Origin: Terriglobia bacterium
GTDB lineage: Bacteria; Acidobacteriota; Terriglobia; Bryobacterales; Bryobacteraceae
Length of the DNA: 64,000 nt
Direction: 5' to 3'
Assembly (NCBI GenBank): GCA_021325175.1
Contig: JAJPHS010000032.1
Coordinates: 1-64,000, forward strand
Positions 55,382-64,000 of the stretch are shown piece after piece (the first letter of the stretch is position 1; each line of letters starts with the position of its first letter). The notes under the pieces are model-generated. The model searched no databases, was not told the origin of the DNA, and was given only the letters and a program-made list of their open reading frames with translations. The translations under genes and the position numbers were made by a program.

Positions 55382-57561
55382 GCGCCCTGACGCCTTTCGA
55401 GCTGGACAAAGTCCGGTCGATCCTGAAGCGCGAACCTACCGAGACGGAGCTGGGCATTTTCACGGTGATGTGGAGCGAGCACTGCTCGTATAAGAGCTCG
55501 CGGCTGCATCTGAAGAAGCTGCCGACGCGCGGGCCGCGCGTTCTGGTGGGGCCGGGCGAGAACGCCGGAATTATCGACATTGGCGATGGATACGCCATCG
55601 CGTTCAAGATCGAATCGCACAATCATCCGAGCTTCATTGAGCCGTTTCAGGGCGCGGCGACGGGCGTGGGCGGAATTTTGCGCGACATTTTCACCATGGG
55701 CGCGCGGCCGATCGCGGTGATGGACGCGCTGCGGTTCGGACCGCTGGAGGTTCCCCGCAATCAGCGAATCCTGGAAGGCGTGGTGAGCGGGATCGCGCAC
55801 TATGGCAACTGTTTCGGCGTGCCGACGGTCGGCGGGGAGTGCGTCTTTGAAAACTGCTACAACGGCAATCCGCTGGTGAACGTGTTCGCGCTGGGCGTGT
55901 TCAAGCACGACGAAATTTTCTACGGCCGCGCGGCGGGCGTGGGCAATCCGGTGATATACGTGGGCGCGAAAACCGGGCGCGACGGGATTCACGGCGCCTC
56001 GATGGCGTCGGCGGTGTTCACCGCGGAATCGAAGCAGAAGCGGCCGAATGTGCAGGTCGGCGATCCGTTTCTGGAGAAGCTGCTGCTCGAAGCATGCCTG
56101 GAGGCGATGAAGACCGGAGCGATCGTCGGCATTCAGGATATGGGCGCGGCGGGGTTGACCTGTTCGACCTGCGAGATGGGCAGCCGCGCGGGAACCGGGG
56201 TTGAGATCGACCTGGCGTTGGTGCCGCAGCGCGAAGCGGGCATGACGCCGTACGAAATCATGCTGTCGGAATCGCAGGAGCGGATGCTGATCGTCGCCGA
56301 AAAGGGGCGCGAAGAGGAAGTCTTTCGCGTGTTCCATAAATGGGGACTCGACGCGGTGACCATCGGACGCGTCACCGGCGACGGGATGCTGCGGGTGAAG
56401 AATCACGGCGTGGTGGCGGCGGAGATTCCGAATCGCGAGCTGGCCGACGAGGCTCCGGTCTACGACCGGCCGCACAATGTTCCGCCGTATCGTCCGGCGG
56501 GGATGGATGCGCCGCGGTTTTCCTCGCGGGATTTGACGGCGGATCTGCTGAAGCTGCTGGCGTCCGGCGATCTGTGCTCGAAACAGTGGATCTGGCGGCA
56601 GTACGATTACATGGTCCGGACCAACACCATCGCCGGGCCGGGCGCGGACGCGGCGATCGTGCGGATCAAAGAGACGGGATCGAGCGTGGCGATGTCGCTT
56701 GACGGGAACGCGCGATATTGCGCGCTGTCGCCGCGCGAGGGAACAAAGCTGATCGTGGCGGAGTGCTGCCGCAATCTATCGACGGCCGGCGCGATGCCGG
56801 TCGCGGCGACCAATAATTTGAACTTCGGCAATCCGGAGCGGCCGGAGATTATGGCGCAGTTGGTGGAATCGATCGAGGGGCTGGCGGAGGCGTGCAAATT
56901 TTTTGAGACGCCGATTACCGGCGGCAACGTGAGCCTGTACAACGAAACGCTGGGCGAGTCGATCTGGCCGACGCCTGTGGTGGGAATTGTCGGGTTGCTG
57001 AAGACGGCGCCGCCGGTGACGATTCCGTTCAAGCGCGAAGGACGGACGGTAATGCTGCTGGGCGGCCTGGGATCCTGCGATGAAACCCGGTTCGGCGGGA
57101 CCCAGTATGCCAAGGTCGTGCTGGAGAATCTGTGGGGGTTGCCGCCGGCGCTCGATATGGATTACGAAAAGCGCGTGCAGGCGGCGATTCGCGAAATTGT
57201 GAATGCCGGATTGGCCGAATCCGCGCACGATGTAAGCGACGGCGGATTGGCGGTGGCGCTGGCGGAGTGCTCGATGCGGGGTATCGGCGCGACGGTGGAG
57301 CTGGCGGGCGATCTGCGGCCGGAATTTTTGTTGTTTCACGAAGGACCGTCGCGCGTGATCCTTTCGACAGCGGTCCCGGCCGAGGTGGAGCGGATTGCGC
57401 GGGCTCACGGCGTCGAAGCATTACGGGCCGGGGTTACAATGAAAGAGATCTTGCGAATCGGCAACGATTCACTGACTCTGATCGATTGCGCGGTCCAGCA
57501 GCTTCGCGAGGTTTGGGAGAACGCGCTGGAGAATCAGCTCGCCGTGAGGGTTGAATCGTGA
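55378..57561 (+). CDS. purL: Phosphoribosylformylglycinamidine synthase, synthetase subunit
   Basis: Small-type PurL, 727 residues, ATG at 55378 overlapping the purQ stop. It works with PurQ and PurS. Motifs: [31 protein letters not shown], cited in part (IESHNHPS), [15 protein letters not shown], and the second half [24 protein letters not shown] and [17 protein letters not shown]. All ATP- and substrate-binding parts look intact. Downstream purF starts within its stop codon. Confidence 0.96.
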   Translation: MSALTPFELDKVRSILKREPTETELGIFTVMWSEHCSYKSSRLHLKKLPTRGPRVLVGPGENAGIIDIGDGYAIAFKIESHNHPSFIEPFQGAATGVGGILRDIFTMGARPIAVMDALRFGPLEVPRNQRILEGVVSGIAHYGNCFGVPTVGGECVFENCYNGNPLVNVFALGVFKHDEIFYGRAAGVGNPVIYVGAKTGRDGIHGASMASAVFTAESKQKRPNVQVGDPFLEKLLLEACLEAMKTGAIVGIQDMGAAGLTCSTCEMGSRAGTGVEIDLALVPQREAGMTPYEIMLSESQERMLIVAEKGREEEVFRVFHKWGLDAVTIGRVTGDGMLRVKNHGVVAAEIPNRELADEAPVYDRPHNVPPYRPAGMDAPRFSSRDLTADLLKLLASGDLCSKQWIWRQYDYMVRTNTIAGPGADAAIVRIKETGSSVAMSLDGNARYCALSPREGTKLIVAECCRNLSTAGAMPVAATNNLNFGNPERPEIMAQLVESIEGLAEACKFFETPITGGNVSLYNETLGESIWPTPVVGIVGLLKTAPPVTIPFKREGRTVMLLGGLGSCDETRFGGTQYAKVVLENLWGLPPALDMDYEKRVQAAIREIVNAGLAESAHDVSDGGLAVALAECSMRGIGATVELAGDLRPEFLLFHEGPSRVILSTAVPAEVERIARAHGVEALRAGVTMKEILRIGNDSLTLIDCAVQQLREVWENALENQLAVRVES

Positions 57562-59009
57562 AATCGAAGACGCTCCGGTCTCGCCGCGGCGATAGATCCC
57601 GCGATAAATTTCACGACGAATGCGGCGTGGTCGCCATTTACGGGCACCCGGAAGCGGCGAATCTGGCCTATCTCGGCTTATACGCGCTACAGCATCGCGG
57701 GCAGGAAAGCGCGGGCATCTGTTCGAGCGACGGACGCGCCATTCATTGCCACAAATCGATGGGCCACGTCGCCGATATTTTTACGCCGGAGGTGCTGGGG
57801 CGCCTTCCGGGGGATCACGCGATCGGGCATACCCGTTATTCGACCGCCGGCGATACGGTGCTGCTAAACGCGCAGCCATTTTCGGTTTCCTGCAACAAGG
57901 GCCGGATTGCCGTGGCGCATAACGGCAACATCACCAACGCCGCCGAACTGCGGCGCGAGCTGGAGCGCGAAGGCTCGATTTTCCAGGCGTCGAGCGACAC
58001 CGAGGTGATCCTGCACCTGGTGGCGCGATCGCGGGAACGCACGCTTTCCGGCGCCCTGCGCGAGGCGCTGATGCAGCTCGAAGGCGCGTTTTCGCTGGTG
58101 TTTCTGGCCGAGGACCGGATTCTAGTGGCGCGCGATCCGCATGGGTTTCGCCCGCTCGCGTTCGGACAAATGGAGTTGCCGGACGGGCGCAGGGCCTACG
58201 TGTTCGCGTCGGAAACGTGCGCTTTCGACCTGATCACGGCGGTTTATCTGGGCGACGTCGAGCCGGGCGAGATGGTGATCGCCGGTCCGGAAGGAATCAC
58301 CCGGGAGCGCTACGCGCCGGTGCGGCCGCGGGCGCAGTGCGTGTTCGAGCACGTTTATTTTTCGCGTCCCGATTCGGTGGTGTTCGGGCGCCCGGTGGAG
58401 CAGTCGCGCGAGAATCTGGGACGGCTGCTGGCGCGCGAGGCGCCGGTGGAGGCCGACGTGGTCGTGCCGGTGCCGGATTCGGGCGTGGCGGCGGCGATCG
58501 GCTATGCGGCGGAATCGAAAATTCCCTTTCGCCAGGCGCTGATCCGCAATCACTATGTGGGGCGAACATTCATCGAGCCCTCGCAGGCGATCCGCGATTT
58601 CGGCGTGAAGCTGAAGCTGAATCCGGTGCGGCATCTGCTGGAAGGAAAGCGCGTGATTCTGGTGGACGATTCGATCGTACGCGGCACCACGAGCCGCAAG
58701 ATCGTTCGAATGGTGCGCGGCGCCGGCGCGCGCGAGGTGCATCTGAGAATCTCCTGCCCGCCGACGATTTCGCCCTGTTTCTACGGAGTGGATACGCCGT
58801 GCGTGGCGGAGCTGATTGCCGCCAGCAATGGCGTCGAACAGATCCGGCGATTTGTCGAGGCGGATTCGCTGGCGTATTTATCGCTCGGGGCGCTGCGCGA
58901 GGCCGTGGCCGATCGCGGCGATTATTGCTACGCCTGCTACACCGGCAACTACCCGACCGAGCTGGTCAACATTGAAGAGTTGATGGCGTCCAAGGATCGG
59001 CGCGGATAA
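57558..59009 (+). CDS. purF: Amidophosphoribosyltransferase
   Basis: First committed step of purine synthesis, from PRPP and glutamine. The product is 483 residues from a GTG at 57558 overlapping the purL stop (GTGA). A ~21-residue propeptide precedes the nucleophile C22 ([11 protein letters not shown]), as in the Bacillus-type self-processing enzymes. The glutaminase part has [12 protein letters not shown], and the PRPP loop is [18 protein letters not shown]. Cysteines in the C-terminal half ([16 protein letters not shown]) could hold the [4Fe-4S] cluster of this class. Confidence 0.96.
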   Translation: MKSKTLRSRRGDRSRDKFHDECGVVAIYGHPEAANLAYLGLYALQHRGQESAGICSSDGRAIHCHKSMGHVADIFTPEVLGRLPGDHAIGHTRYSTAGDTVLLNAQPFSVSCNKGRIAVAHNGNITNAAELRRELEREGSIFQASSDTEVILHLVARSRERTLSGALREALMQLEGAFSLVFLAEDRILVARDPHGFRPLAFGQMELPDGRRAYVFASETCAFDLITAVYLGDVEPGEMVIAGPEGITRERYAPVRPRAQCVFEHVYFSRPDSVVFGRPVEQSRENLGRLLAREAPVEADVVVPVPDSGVAAAIGYAAESKIPFRQALIRNHYVGRTFIEPSQAIRDFGVKLKLNPVRHLLEGKRVILVDDSIVRGTTSRKIVRMVRGAGAREVHLRISCPPTISPCFYGVDTPCVAELIAASNGVEQIRRFVEADSLAYLSLGALREAVADRGDYCYACYTGNYPTELVNIEELMASKDRRG

Positions 59010-59059
59010 ACCGGGCCGCTGGCCGAAGCAGCTTCGCGCCATGTCACGTTTCTATCCTT

Positions 59060-59065
59060 TATAAT
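59060..59065 (+). promoter_or_regulatory. Possible -10 element of the DUF2238 gene
   Basis: A perfect TATAAT hexamer sits just 7 bases before the TTG start of the DUF2238 gene, in the 62-base gap after purF. No good -35 is seen at 16-18 bases upstream. If used, the transcript would be nearly leaderless. Confidence 0.35.
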
Positions 59066-59071
59066 GCCCTT

Positions 59072-59746
59072 TTGACCACAGCCTCCACCGTCGTTCCGAT
59101 TCCCTACCGCGAGAACCGGTTTCTTCAGTTTCTCTCCGGAGCGATGCTGCTTTCGTTTTTGCTGGCGGCCTACCGGCCGGATACGGTGTTCGACTGGGCA
59201 CTGGAGAACGGGCTGGTATTTTGCTTCATTCCCGTCCTGATCGCTACCTATCGGCGGTTCACTTTTTCCGGTCTGTCTTACCTGCTGTTTTTCATTTATC
59301 TCTCGATTCACGAACTCGGCGCGCACTATAAATATTCCGACGTGCCGGTCGGGGAGTGGCTGAAGCCGATCCTGCACACGCAGCGCAATCATTACGATCG
59401 CATCGCGCACTTTTCCTTCGGGCTGCTGCTGGCGTATCCAATGCGCGAGATCGCCATGCGGGCGCTGCGCGTCACCGGCCGCTGGCTGTACTACCTGCCG
59501 GTGGAATGCACTCTGGCGCTGAGCGCGATTTATGAGATTCTCGAAGCGCTGATGGCCAATATTCTGACGCCGCAGCGCGGGGAAGAATTCGTCGGCATGC
59601 AGGGCGATATGTGGGATTCGCAGGAAGACATGTTCATGGCCGCGCTCGGCTCGCTCGTGGCCGTGCTCATCATCGCCTGGGCCGTGAAGCGCAAGCGCCT
59701 GCGCGAGGCGGAAAAGATGGAAGTGTACGCGGTCGCGTCCAAGTAA
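59072..59746 (+). CDS. DUF2238 (YjdF-like) membrane protein
   Basis: The product is 224 residues from a TTG at 59072, with no better start near. It has six or so membrane helices and the DUF2238 blocks IHELGAHYKYSDVPVGEWL, NHYDRIAHFSFGLLLAYPMRE and the acidic GMQGDMWDSQEDMFMAALGS. The conserved His and Asp could bind metal, but the role is unknown. It is followed by the aminotransferase gene 11 bases on, probably in one transcript. Confidence 0.88.
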   Translation: MTTASTVVPIPYRENRFLQFLSGAMLLSFLLAAYRPDTVFDWALENGLVFCFIPVLIATYRRFTFSGLSYLLFFIYLSIHELGAHYKYSDVPVGEWLKPILHTQRNHYDRIAHFSFGLLLAYPMREIAMRALRVTGRWLYYLPVECTLALSAIYEILEALMANILTPQRGEEFVGMQGDMWDSQEDMFMAALGSLVAVLIIAWAVKRKRLREAEKMEVYAVASK

Positions 59747-59757
59747 AATAGAAGCTC

Positions 59758-60954
59758 ATGCCCGCACAAATTTCTTCTTCCGCGCTCGCCGTCCCGTCTT
59801 CCCGCATTCGTCAGATTGCCGAGCTGGCCATGTCGATGGAAGGCGTTTCCAAGCTGTACTTCGGCGAGTCCAATGTTCCGACTCCCGATTTCATCAAGCG
59901 CGCCGCGCAGAAGGCGATGGCCGACGGGTACACGTTCTATACCGAGAATGCGGGTCTGCCGTCGCTGCGCCGCGCGCTGGCTCGATATTATTCCGAGTTG
60001 CACGGCGTGGAGCTGGACCCCTCATCCGAGATCGCGGTGACGGCGTCGGGCGTGCAGGCCCTGAACGTGGCGATTCGCGCGGTGCTCGATCCGGGCGATG
60101 AGGGAATCGTCGTGACGCCGGGTTGGCCCAACGGGTCGGCCATCATTCAGATGTGCAATGCGGCGGTGCGCGAGGTTCCGTGCGTGCTCGACGGGCGGTG
60201 CTATGCGATCGACTTCGATGCGCTGGAGCGCGCGGTGAGCCCGCGCTCCCGGCTGCTGATTTACACCTCGCCTTCGAATCCGCTGGGGACCACGGCCACC
60301 GCGGAGGAACAGGAGAAGCTGCTCGAGTTCGCGCGGCGGCATGAGTTGTGGCTGCTGGCGGATGAGGTCTACGAGCGGATTTATTATCCGGGGCTGGCCG
60401 AGCCCGCGGAAAAAGGAAAGCCTTCGGGCGCGGCGCCATCCATCCTGCGAAAGTGCACGCGCGACGATGCGGTGATCGTCATCCAATCGTTTTCAAAGGC
60501 ATATTGCATGACCGGATGGCGGCTCGGTTGGCTGGTGGGGCGCAAGGATCTGGTGAGCAAAGCGTCGCAACTGACCGAATACGTCGTCTCGAACGCGCCC
60601 AGCTTTTCGCAGCGCGCGGCGGAATCGGCGCTGCTGTGGGGCGAGGATACGATCCGCCAGATGGTCTGCAAGCTGCGGGAGAATCGCGATTTTTGCCTGG
60701 CTGCGCTGAGCAAATTTCCCGGCGTGACGATTCCGAATCCCGACGGCGCGTTCTATCTCTTCCTGAAAGTCGAGGGCGTCAGCGATTCGTTCGAATTCTG
60801 CAAGAGGCTGTTGATGGAAACGCGCGTGGGTCTGGCGCCGGGGGTCGCGTTCGGAGCGGGCGGCGAAGGAAACGTGCGGGTTTGCTACGCATCGGACCGG
60901 CCGATTCTCGAAGAGGCGATGGCGCGACTGAAGCCGTTTTTTGAATCGCGATAG
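59758..60954 (+). CDS. Class I/II aminotransferase (aspartate aminotransferase-like)
   Basis: Fold-type I PLP enzyme of 398 residues, ATG at 59758. The PLP lysine is in IQSFSKAYCMTGWRLGWLVG, and the SPSNPLGTTATAEE loop, ADEVYERIYY for the cofactor Asp, and YTENAGLPSLRRALA near the N-terminus are family marks. The C-terminal GNVRVCYA holds the carboxylate-binding Arg. The substrate is not settled; aspartate, alanine or aromatic amino acids are possible. It converges with the DUF4180 gene with a 13-base gap. Confidence 0.87.
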   Translation: MPAQISSSALAVPSSRIRQIAELAMSMEGVSKLYFGESNVPTPDFIKRAAQKAMADGYTFYTENAGLPSLRRALARYYSELHGVELDPSSEIAVTASGVQALNVAIRAVLDPGDEGIVVTPGWPNGSAIIQMCNAAVREVPCVLDGRCYAIDFDALERAVSPRSRLLIYTSPSNPLGTTATAEEQEKLLEFARRHELWLLADEVYERIYYPGLAEPAEKGKPSGAAPSILRKCTRDDAVIVIQSFSKAYCMTGWRLGWLVGRKDLVSKASQLTEYVVSNAPSFSQRAAESALLWGEDTIRQMVCKLRENRDFCLAALSKFPGVTIPNPDGAFYLFLKVEGVSDSFEFCKRLLMETRVGLAPGVAFGAGGEGNVRVCYASDRPILEEAMARLKPFFESR

Positions 60955-60967
60955 CGAGGGCGATTCT

Positions 60968-61288
60968 TTATTCAGAGAGCCATTGGCGAGCATCTTCGGC
61001 GGTATCGAAGATGCGGAACACGTCGCGAACTTCGCCGGCGATTTCCGGGAAATGCGTGCTGAAGCGGACCGAGCCGGGCTCGCACACCACCGCGACCCGT
61101 AATCGCCAGCTTCGGAATTTTTGCAGGATCTCGCCGGCCTCGCCGGAGCTGAGATCGAAGAACCCCGGCGTAAGATTCTTTGGATAAACCAGCGCGCGGC
61201 GGACTTGGGCCGCGAGGCACGCTTCAAGAACCGGCGTAGCGCCGGCGGGCTTCATCATCCGCGTCGAATCAAGCTCCACAAAGTTCAT
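60968..61288 (-). CDS. DUF4180-domain protein
   Basis: The product is 106 residues. Its ATG at 61288 overlaps the plsC stop by four bases. The DUF4180 pattern is seen in LVYPKNLTPGFFDLSSGEAG and EILQKFRSWRLRVAVV, with F..FDTAEDARQWL at the end. It is a small soluble alpha/beta protein of unknown role. Translational coupling to plsC suggests they are expressed together. Confidence 0.83.
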   Translation of the reverse strand: MNFVELDSTRMMKPAGATPVLEACLAAQVRRALVYPKNLTPGFFDLSSGEAGEILQKFRSWRLRVAVVCEPGSVRFSTHFPEIAGEVRDVFRIFDTAEDARQWLSE

Positions 61289-62004
61289 TGATTCGCTCCC
61301 AACATGAGCACAATTCGCTCGCGAACGGTAGCGGTCAACGCGGCGCGATCGCGCAGCGACATTCCCGCGGTCGGGATGGGCGCGCTGATTCGCACCGTTA
61401 CCGGACCGGAGTGAAACGTCGCCGATCCCATTGCGAGAATATTCCGGGTCCCCACCAGCGCGATAGGAACGATGGGAACGCCGGCCTTGATCGCGATGTA
61501 GGCCGCGCCTTCCTTGAATTCCTGAAGCACGCCGGTGATAGACCGGCCTCCTTCCGGGAAAATCAAAATGGAGATGCCGCGGTCGCGAATTGTTTCCGCG
61601 GCGCGATGCAGCGTCCTTACCGAGGCGCGCGCGTCGTCCAGCGGCACCGGAATATGGCCGGCCTGCATCAGATGCGTGCCGAGGAACGGGATCTGAAACA
61701 GACCCTTTTTCGCCATAAAACGGAATTGCACCGGAATGTTGCTGAGCACGACCGGCGTATCCATGTAGCTGAGGTGATTGGCGACGAAGACGTAGGCGCC
61801 GTTCGGGTCGATTTTTTCGAGTCCTTCGACCGTGACGCGAACGCGGGCGATGCGCACCAGCGATTTGGCCCAGAGGCGCGCGGTGGCGATCATCCCGCGC
61901 CCGGATTTGTCGAAGAAGGATAGGACGACGCTGATCGATCCGAAAAAAATTGTAGAAAGGATGATCAGCGGATCGACCCAGATCAGGGTCCAGAAAAGGG
62001 CCAT
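61285..62004 (-). CDS. plsC: 1-acyl-sn-glycerol-3-phosphate acyltransferase
   Basis: It acylates lysophosphatidic acid in phospholipid synthesis. The product is 239 residues with an ATG at 62004. The HX4D catalytic motif is NHLSYMD, and the substrate motif is FPEGGRS. One or two N-terminal membrane segments (LFWTLIWVDPLIILSTIFFG) tether it. It is upstream of the DUF4180 gene and separated by 22 bases from the secreted Ig-like gene. Confidence 0.93.
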   Translation of the reverse strand: MALFWTLIWVDPLIILSTIFFGSISVVLSFFDKSGRGMIATARLWAKSLVRIARVRVTVEGLEKIDPNGAYVFVANHLSYMDTPVVLSNIPVQFRFMAKKGLFQIPFLGTHLMQAGHIPVPLDDARASVRTLHRAAETIRDRGISILIFPEGGRSITGVLQEFKEGAAYIAIKAGVPIVPIALVGTRNILAMGSATFHSGPVTVRISAPIPTAGMSLRDRAALTATVRERIVLMLGANQ

Positions 62005-62026
62005 CGGTTTATTTTAGCCGTGCCGT

Positions 62027-64000
62027 TTACTGGCTCCCGGCAGGCAGAACGTTCAGCGTCGCGGGCTCGGCTTGAGGCGTCCAGCTCAGAACGGCCGACG
62101 GTCCGGCGGGAACGGGCGGGCCGCTGCCTCCAACCCAAACCGCCATGGCCGTGGTTCCGATGGATAGCGGTTGGGCTCCCTCAGGAGCGGTGAGCGGGAC
62201 AACGAAATTGATCTGCGTCACTCCGACCAGGCCGGGCACGACGCCGATGAAGGTGATCGGCGCGAGAACGCCGCCGACAGAGACGACGTATTTAAGAATC
62301 GGCTGCGGCAAAAATTTCGCCGGCGAGCCCGCGGCGGGCGAGGCGCCAGTGGCGAGAAAAGGAGTGACGTCGCCTTCGCCGGTGACGAAGGCGGTGATGG
62401 TCTGGCCTTGCCTGGCCGAGGCGTTGGGGATCAGCGAGCCGCCGCTGGTGGTGAAAAACGCGGGCGCGGCCGCTTGCACGGAAAAGAGATAAGACGCGAT
62501 CAGCCCGTTATTGTTGATTCCGAGCACGGCGGCGCCGAGTCCGGTCTCATAGGGGATTTGGATGGCGAGCGTGTCCGGCGCGATCGAATACAGCGGCGCG
62601 GTGATTCCGTTGACCGTCGCCGATACCCCGCCGAGCGATAACGCCAGAGGCAGTTTCCCCGTCTGCTGGCGGGAGGCCGCCAGGTTCGAACCCCGCACAA
62701 TGGCCATCGCCCCGGGAGCGAGCGCCGGCCCGCCGGATGCGGCGTTTGAAACGCTATCGATCGTGATCGCGCCGGACGAGCCCACGACGAAGGCGACTCT
62801 CAGGGCGGCGACTTCGGGCAACGCACCCGGCGAATGTATGAGGACGGTCGCGTCATAGACGCCGTTGGAAAGTCCGGAGGCGGATGCGGTGAGATTCAGT
62901 TGCGCGGGTCCGGCGCCGGAGAGCGCAGAAATTTTCAGCCAGCTCGCCGCGCGCGATGGGACGATGGCCGCGGTCCAGTTGGCGGGTGCGCCGCCGAAAT
63001 CAATATTGGCCGTCGCAGTTCCGGCTTCCGAAGAGTTCGCGGCGAGCATCTCGACCACGCCGGGGGACACCGTCATCGCCGGCGGATTCAACGCCGGCGC
63101 GGCGAGCGAAGACACCGCTTTCACCGTCACCGTGGTTCCGATCTCGCTTTCCGCGGTGACTTGATAATTGACGCCGCCGGCTGGCGTCGTCTCGCTCCAG
63201 CAGATGTTGCCCCGCAGCGTGGAATAAGGCGCAATACGCGTCGTGCCGAAGACGGCTTGTATCGAATTGCTCATGTTCACTCCACCCGCGCTGAGACCGG
63301 TGAGCAGGAAAAGAAAACCGCTGGTTTCCTGAAGCGTCAAATCCTGCGACCAGGCGCACAGTGGCCCGCCTTGCGGATTCCGCGTCACGGCGGAGGTGGT
63401 GGTGAGCGTAAGCGACGGCACGAACGGCGGACCGGCTGGACCGAGAAACGGCACGGTGAGATCGCGCGTCCAGGTTGAGCCGTCGGCATCGACGCCGGTG
63501 AAATGATAGACGCGATTGAGCGGCGGCGTAATTCCGGAAGCGACGAGCGAGGCGGACACTTTGCCATTCGCGGGAATGTTGGTGGAGGACCAATAGCCGA
63601 GATTCTGCGGCACGCCATTGATGGTGAATCCGGTAAGCCTGGTGGCGACGCCGGCCTTCTCCGTGAGCGCAACGGTGTACGCCCACTCGTTCACGCTCTG
63701 GCTCACCGGGTTCGGCGAAACCGAGGGAACCACGAGCGAGCCGGAGGCCGGCAGATTCAGCACCGCGCTGGCAGTGCCCGAAGAAGCGTTGTAGATCGCG
63801 TCGCCGCTATACAGCGCGGTGATCGTGCCCGTGGATGCGGCAACCAGCATTCCGGCCGCGCTGATGGACGCCGTTCCGGAGGCAAGCGGCGCGGAGCCGA
63901 GTGAGATGTCGCCGGCGATGAACGTGACCGATCCGCTCGGTGGAATCGCGCCGCCGGTAACGGTCGCGGTGAGTTGAAGCGTGTCGCTCAAATCGAAATT
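62027..64000 (-). CDS. Secreted Ig-like repeat protein with Solibacter-type C-terminal domain (5' end outside window)
   Basis: The frame is open from a TAA at 62027 to the right window edge, giving at least 657 residues; the true start lies beyond 64000. The visible N-terminal part is a Big_3-type Ig module (TATVTGGAIPPSGSVTFIAG then ALYSGDAIYNASSGTASAVL). A BACON-like stretch near WLKISALSGAGPAQLNLTAS follows. The last ~245 residues are a TIGR03437 domain (SVSNAASGGPALAPGAMAI, and YSIAPDTLAIQIPYE). It is a paralogue in domain type of the protein at 106-3618. The role is unknown, probably at the cell surface. Confidence 0.87.
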   Translation of the reverse strand, partial: NFDLSDTLQLTATVTGGAIPPSGSVTFIAGDISLGSAPLASGTASISAAGMLVAASTGTITALYSGDAIYNASSGTASAVLNLPASGSLVVPSVSPNPVSQSVNEWAYTVALTEKAGVATRLTGFTINGVPQNLGYWSSTNIPANGKVSASLVASGITPPLNRVYHFTGVDADGSTWTRDLTVPFLGPAGPPFVPSLTLTTTSAVTRNPQGGPLCAWSQDLTLQETSGFLFLLTGLSAGGVNMSNSIQAVFGTTRIAPYSTLRGNICWSETTPAGGVNYQVTAESEIGTTVTVKAVSSLAAPALNPPAMTVSPGVVEMLAANSSEAGTATANIDFGGAPANWTAAIVPSRAASWLKISALSGAGPAQLNLTASASGLSNGVYDATVLIHSPGALPEVAALRVAFVVGSSGAITIDSVSNAASGGPALAPGAMAIVRGSNLAASRQQTGKLPLALSLGGVSATVNGITAPLYSIAPDTLAIQIPYETGLGAAVLGINNNGLIASYLFSVQAAAPAFFTTSGGSLIPNASARQGQTITAFVTGEGDVTPFLATGASPAAGSPAKFLPQPILKYVVSVGGVLAPITFIGVVPGLVGVTQINFVVPLTAPEGAQPLSIGTTAMAVWVGGSGPPVPAGPSAVLSWTPQAEPATLNVLPAGSQ

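Noticed and set aside
55210..56475. Reverse-strand frame of 421 codons opposite purL
   Set aside because: purL is unmistakable and the antisense product has no family features.
62680..62700. A GGTTCGAACC-type T-loop sequence suggesting a tRNA
   Set aside because: No acceptor, D or anticodon arms surround it, and it codes for SNLAAS of the TIGR03437 domain.

Overview
The window is GC-rich, densely coded bacterial chromosome. It most likely comes from an acidobacterium of the Solibacter/Bryobacter group. Three things point there: two secreted repeat proteins ending in the Solibacter-type C-terminal domain (TIGR03437), one near each window edge; an 810-residue orphan MacB-like permease of the acidobacterial ADOP type; and several small secreted or soluble proteins of families I know mainly from acidobacteria. 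Menaquinone synthesis by the futalosine route (mqnA, mqnC) and a CbiMQO nickel/cobalt importer with NikR fit the same lineage. I see no insertion sequences, prophage, CRISPR array or rRNA. The only RNA gene found is tRNA-Ser(GGA), and no intergenic stretch exceeds about 300 bases.

Layout. 1-10.5 kb: tail of an unknown gene, a 1170-residue secreted BACON-like repeat protein, threonine synthase, methylmalonate-semialdehyde dehydrogenase, a small conserved protein, a KAT-type aminotransferase, a periplasmic nucleoside hydrolase and a ThiF/MoeB-type E1 enzyme. 10.5-20.1 kb: a tightly overlapping forward operon for outer-membrane biogenesis (Omp85/BamA-like, SurA-like chaperone without PPIase domain, TamB-like) that continues into protein-isoaspartate methyltransferase and a PLP decarboxylase. 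20.1-28.1 kb, reverse strand: tRNA-Ser, a secreted protein, a membrane-anchored coiled-coil protein with a strong intrinsic terminator, then a run of overlapping genes (Gfo/Idh oxidoreductase, acyl-CoA dehydrogenase, meaB, methylmalonyl-CoA epimerase, MTA phosphorylase, GT9-like glycosyltransferase). 28.2-32.5 kb: dtd, the cbiM-cbiQ-cbiO importer divergent from nikR-acpS, and a TetR regulator. 32.6-41.7 kb: a GT39-like membrane glycosyltransferase, a three-gene formate dehydrogenase operon, a GH15 enzyme and a VTT/DedA-like membrane protein. 41.7-47.4 kb: Nudix hydrolase, DinB-like protein, TonB-dependent receptor, a secreted protein, a PilZ protein and a stand-alone LigD-type polymerase. 47.4-54.7 kb: mqnA-mqnC-TPR-PP2C operon, divergent from a lipoprotein and the ADOP permease. 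54.7-64 kb: purQ-purL-purF, a DUF2238 membrane protein, an aminotransferase, a DUF4180 protein, plsC and a truncated secreted Ig-like protein.

The clearest special feature is the formate dehydrogenase catalytic subunit. Its reading frame is interrupted at codon 185 by an in-frame TGA exactly where FdnG/FdhF-type enzymes carry selenocysteine, and a GC-rich hairpin lies 12 bases downstream as expected for a bacterial SECIS element. It is best read as one 1076-residue selenoprotein rather than two ORFs. It has no Tat signal, so this FDH with its FeS and NrfD-type subunits probably faces the cytoplasm. Other points worth attention are a candidate NikR operator between cbiM and nikR, a Gfo/Idh protein lacking its canonical catalytic lysine, a stand-alone LigD polymerase with Gln in place of the motif II His and no Ku or ligase nearby, and small-type purL/purQ without an adjacent purS.
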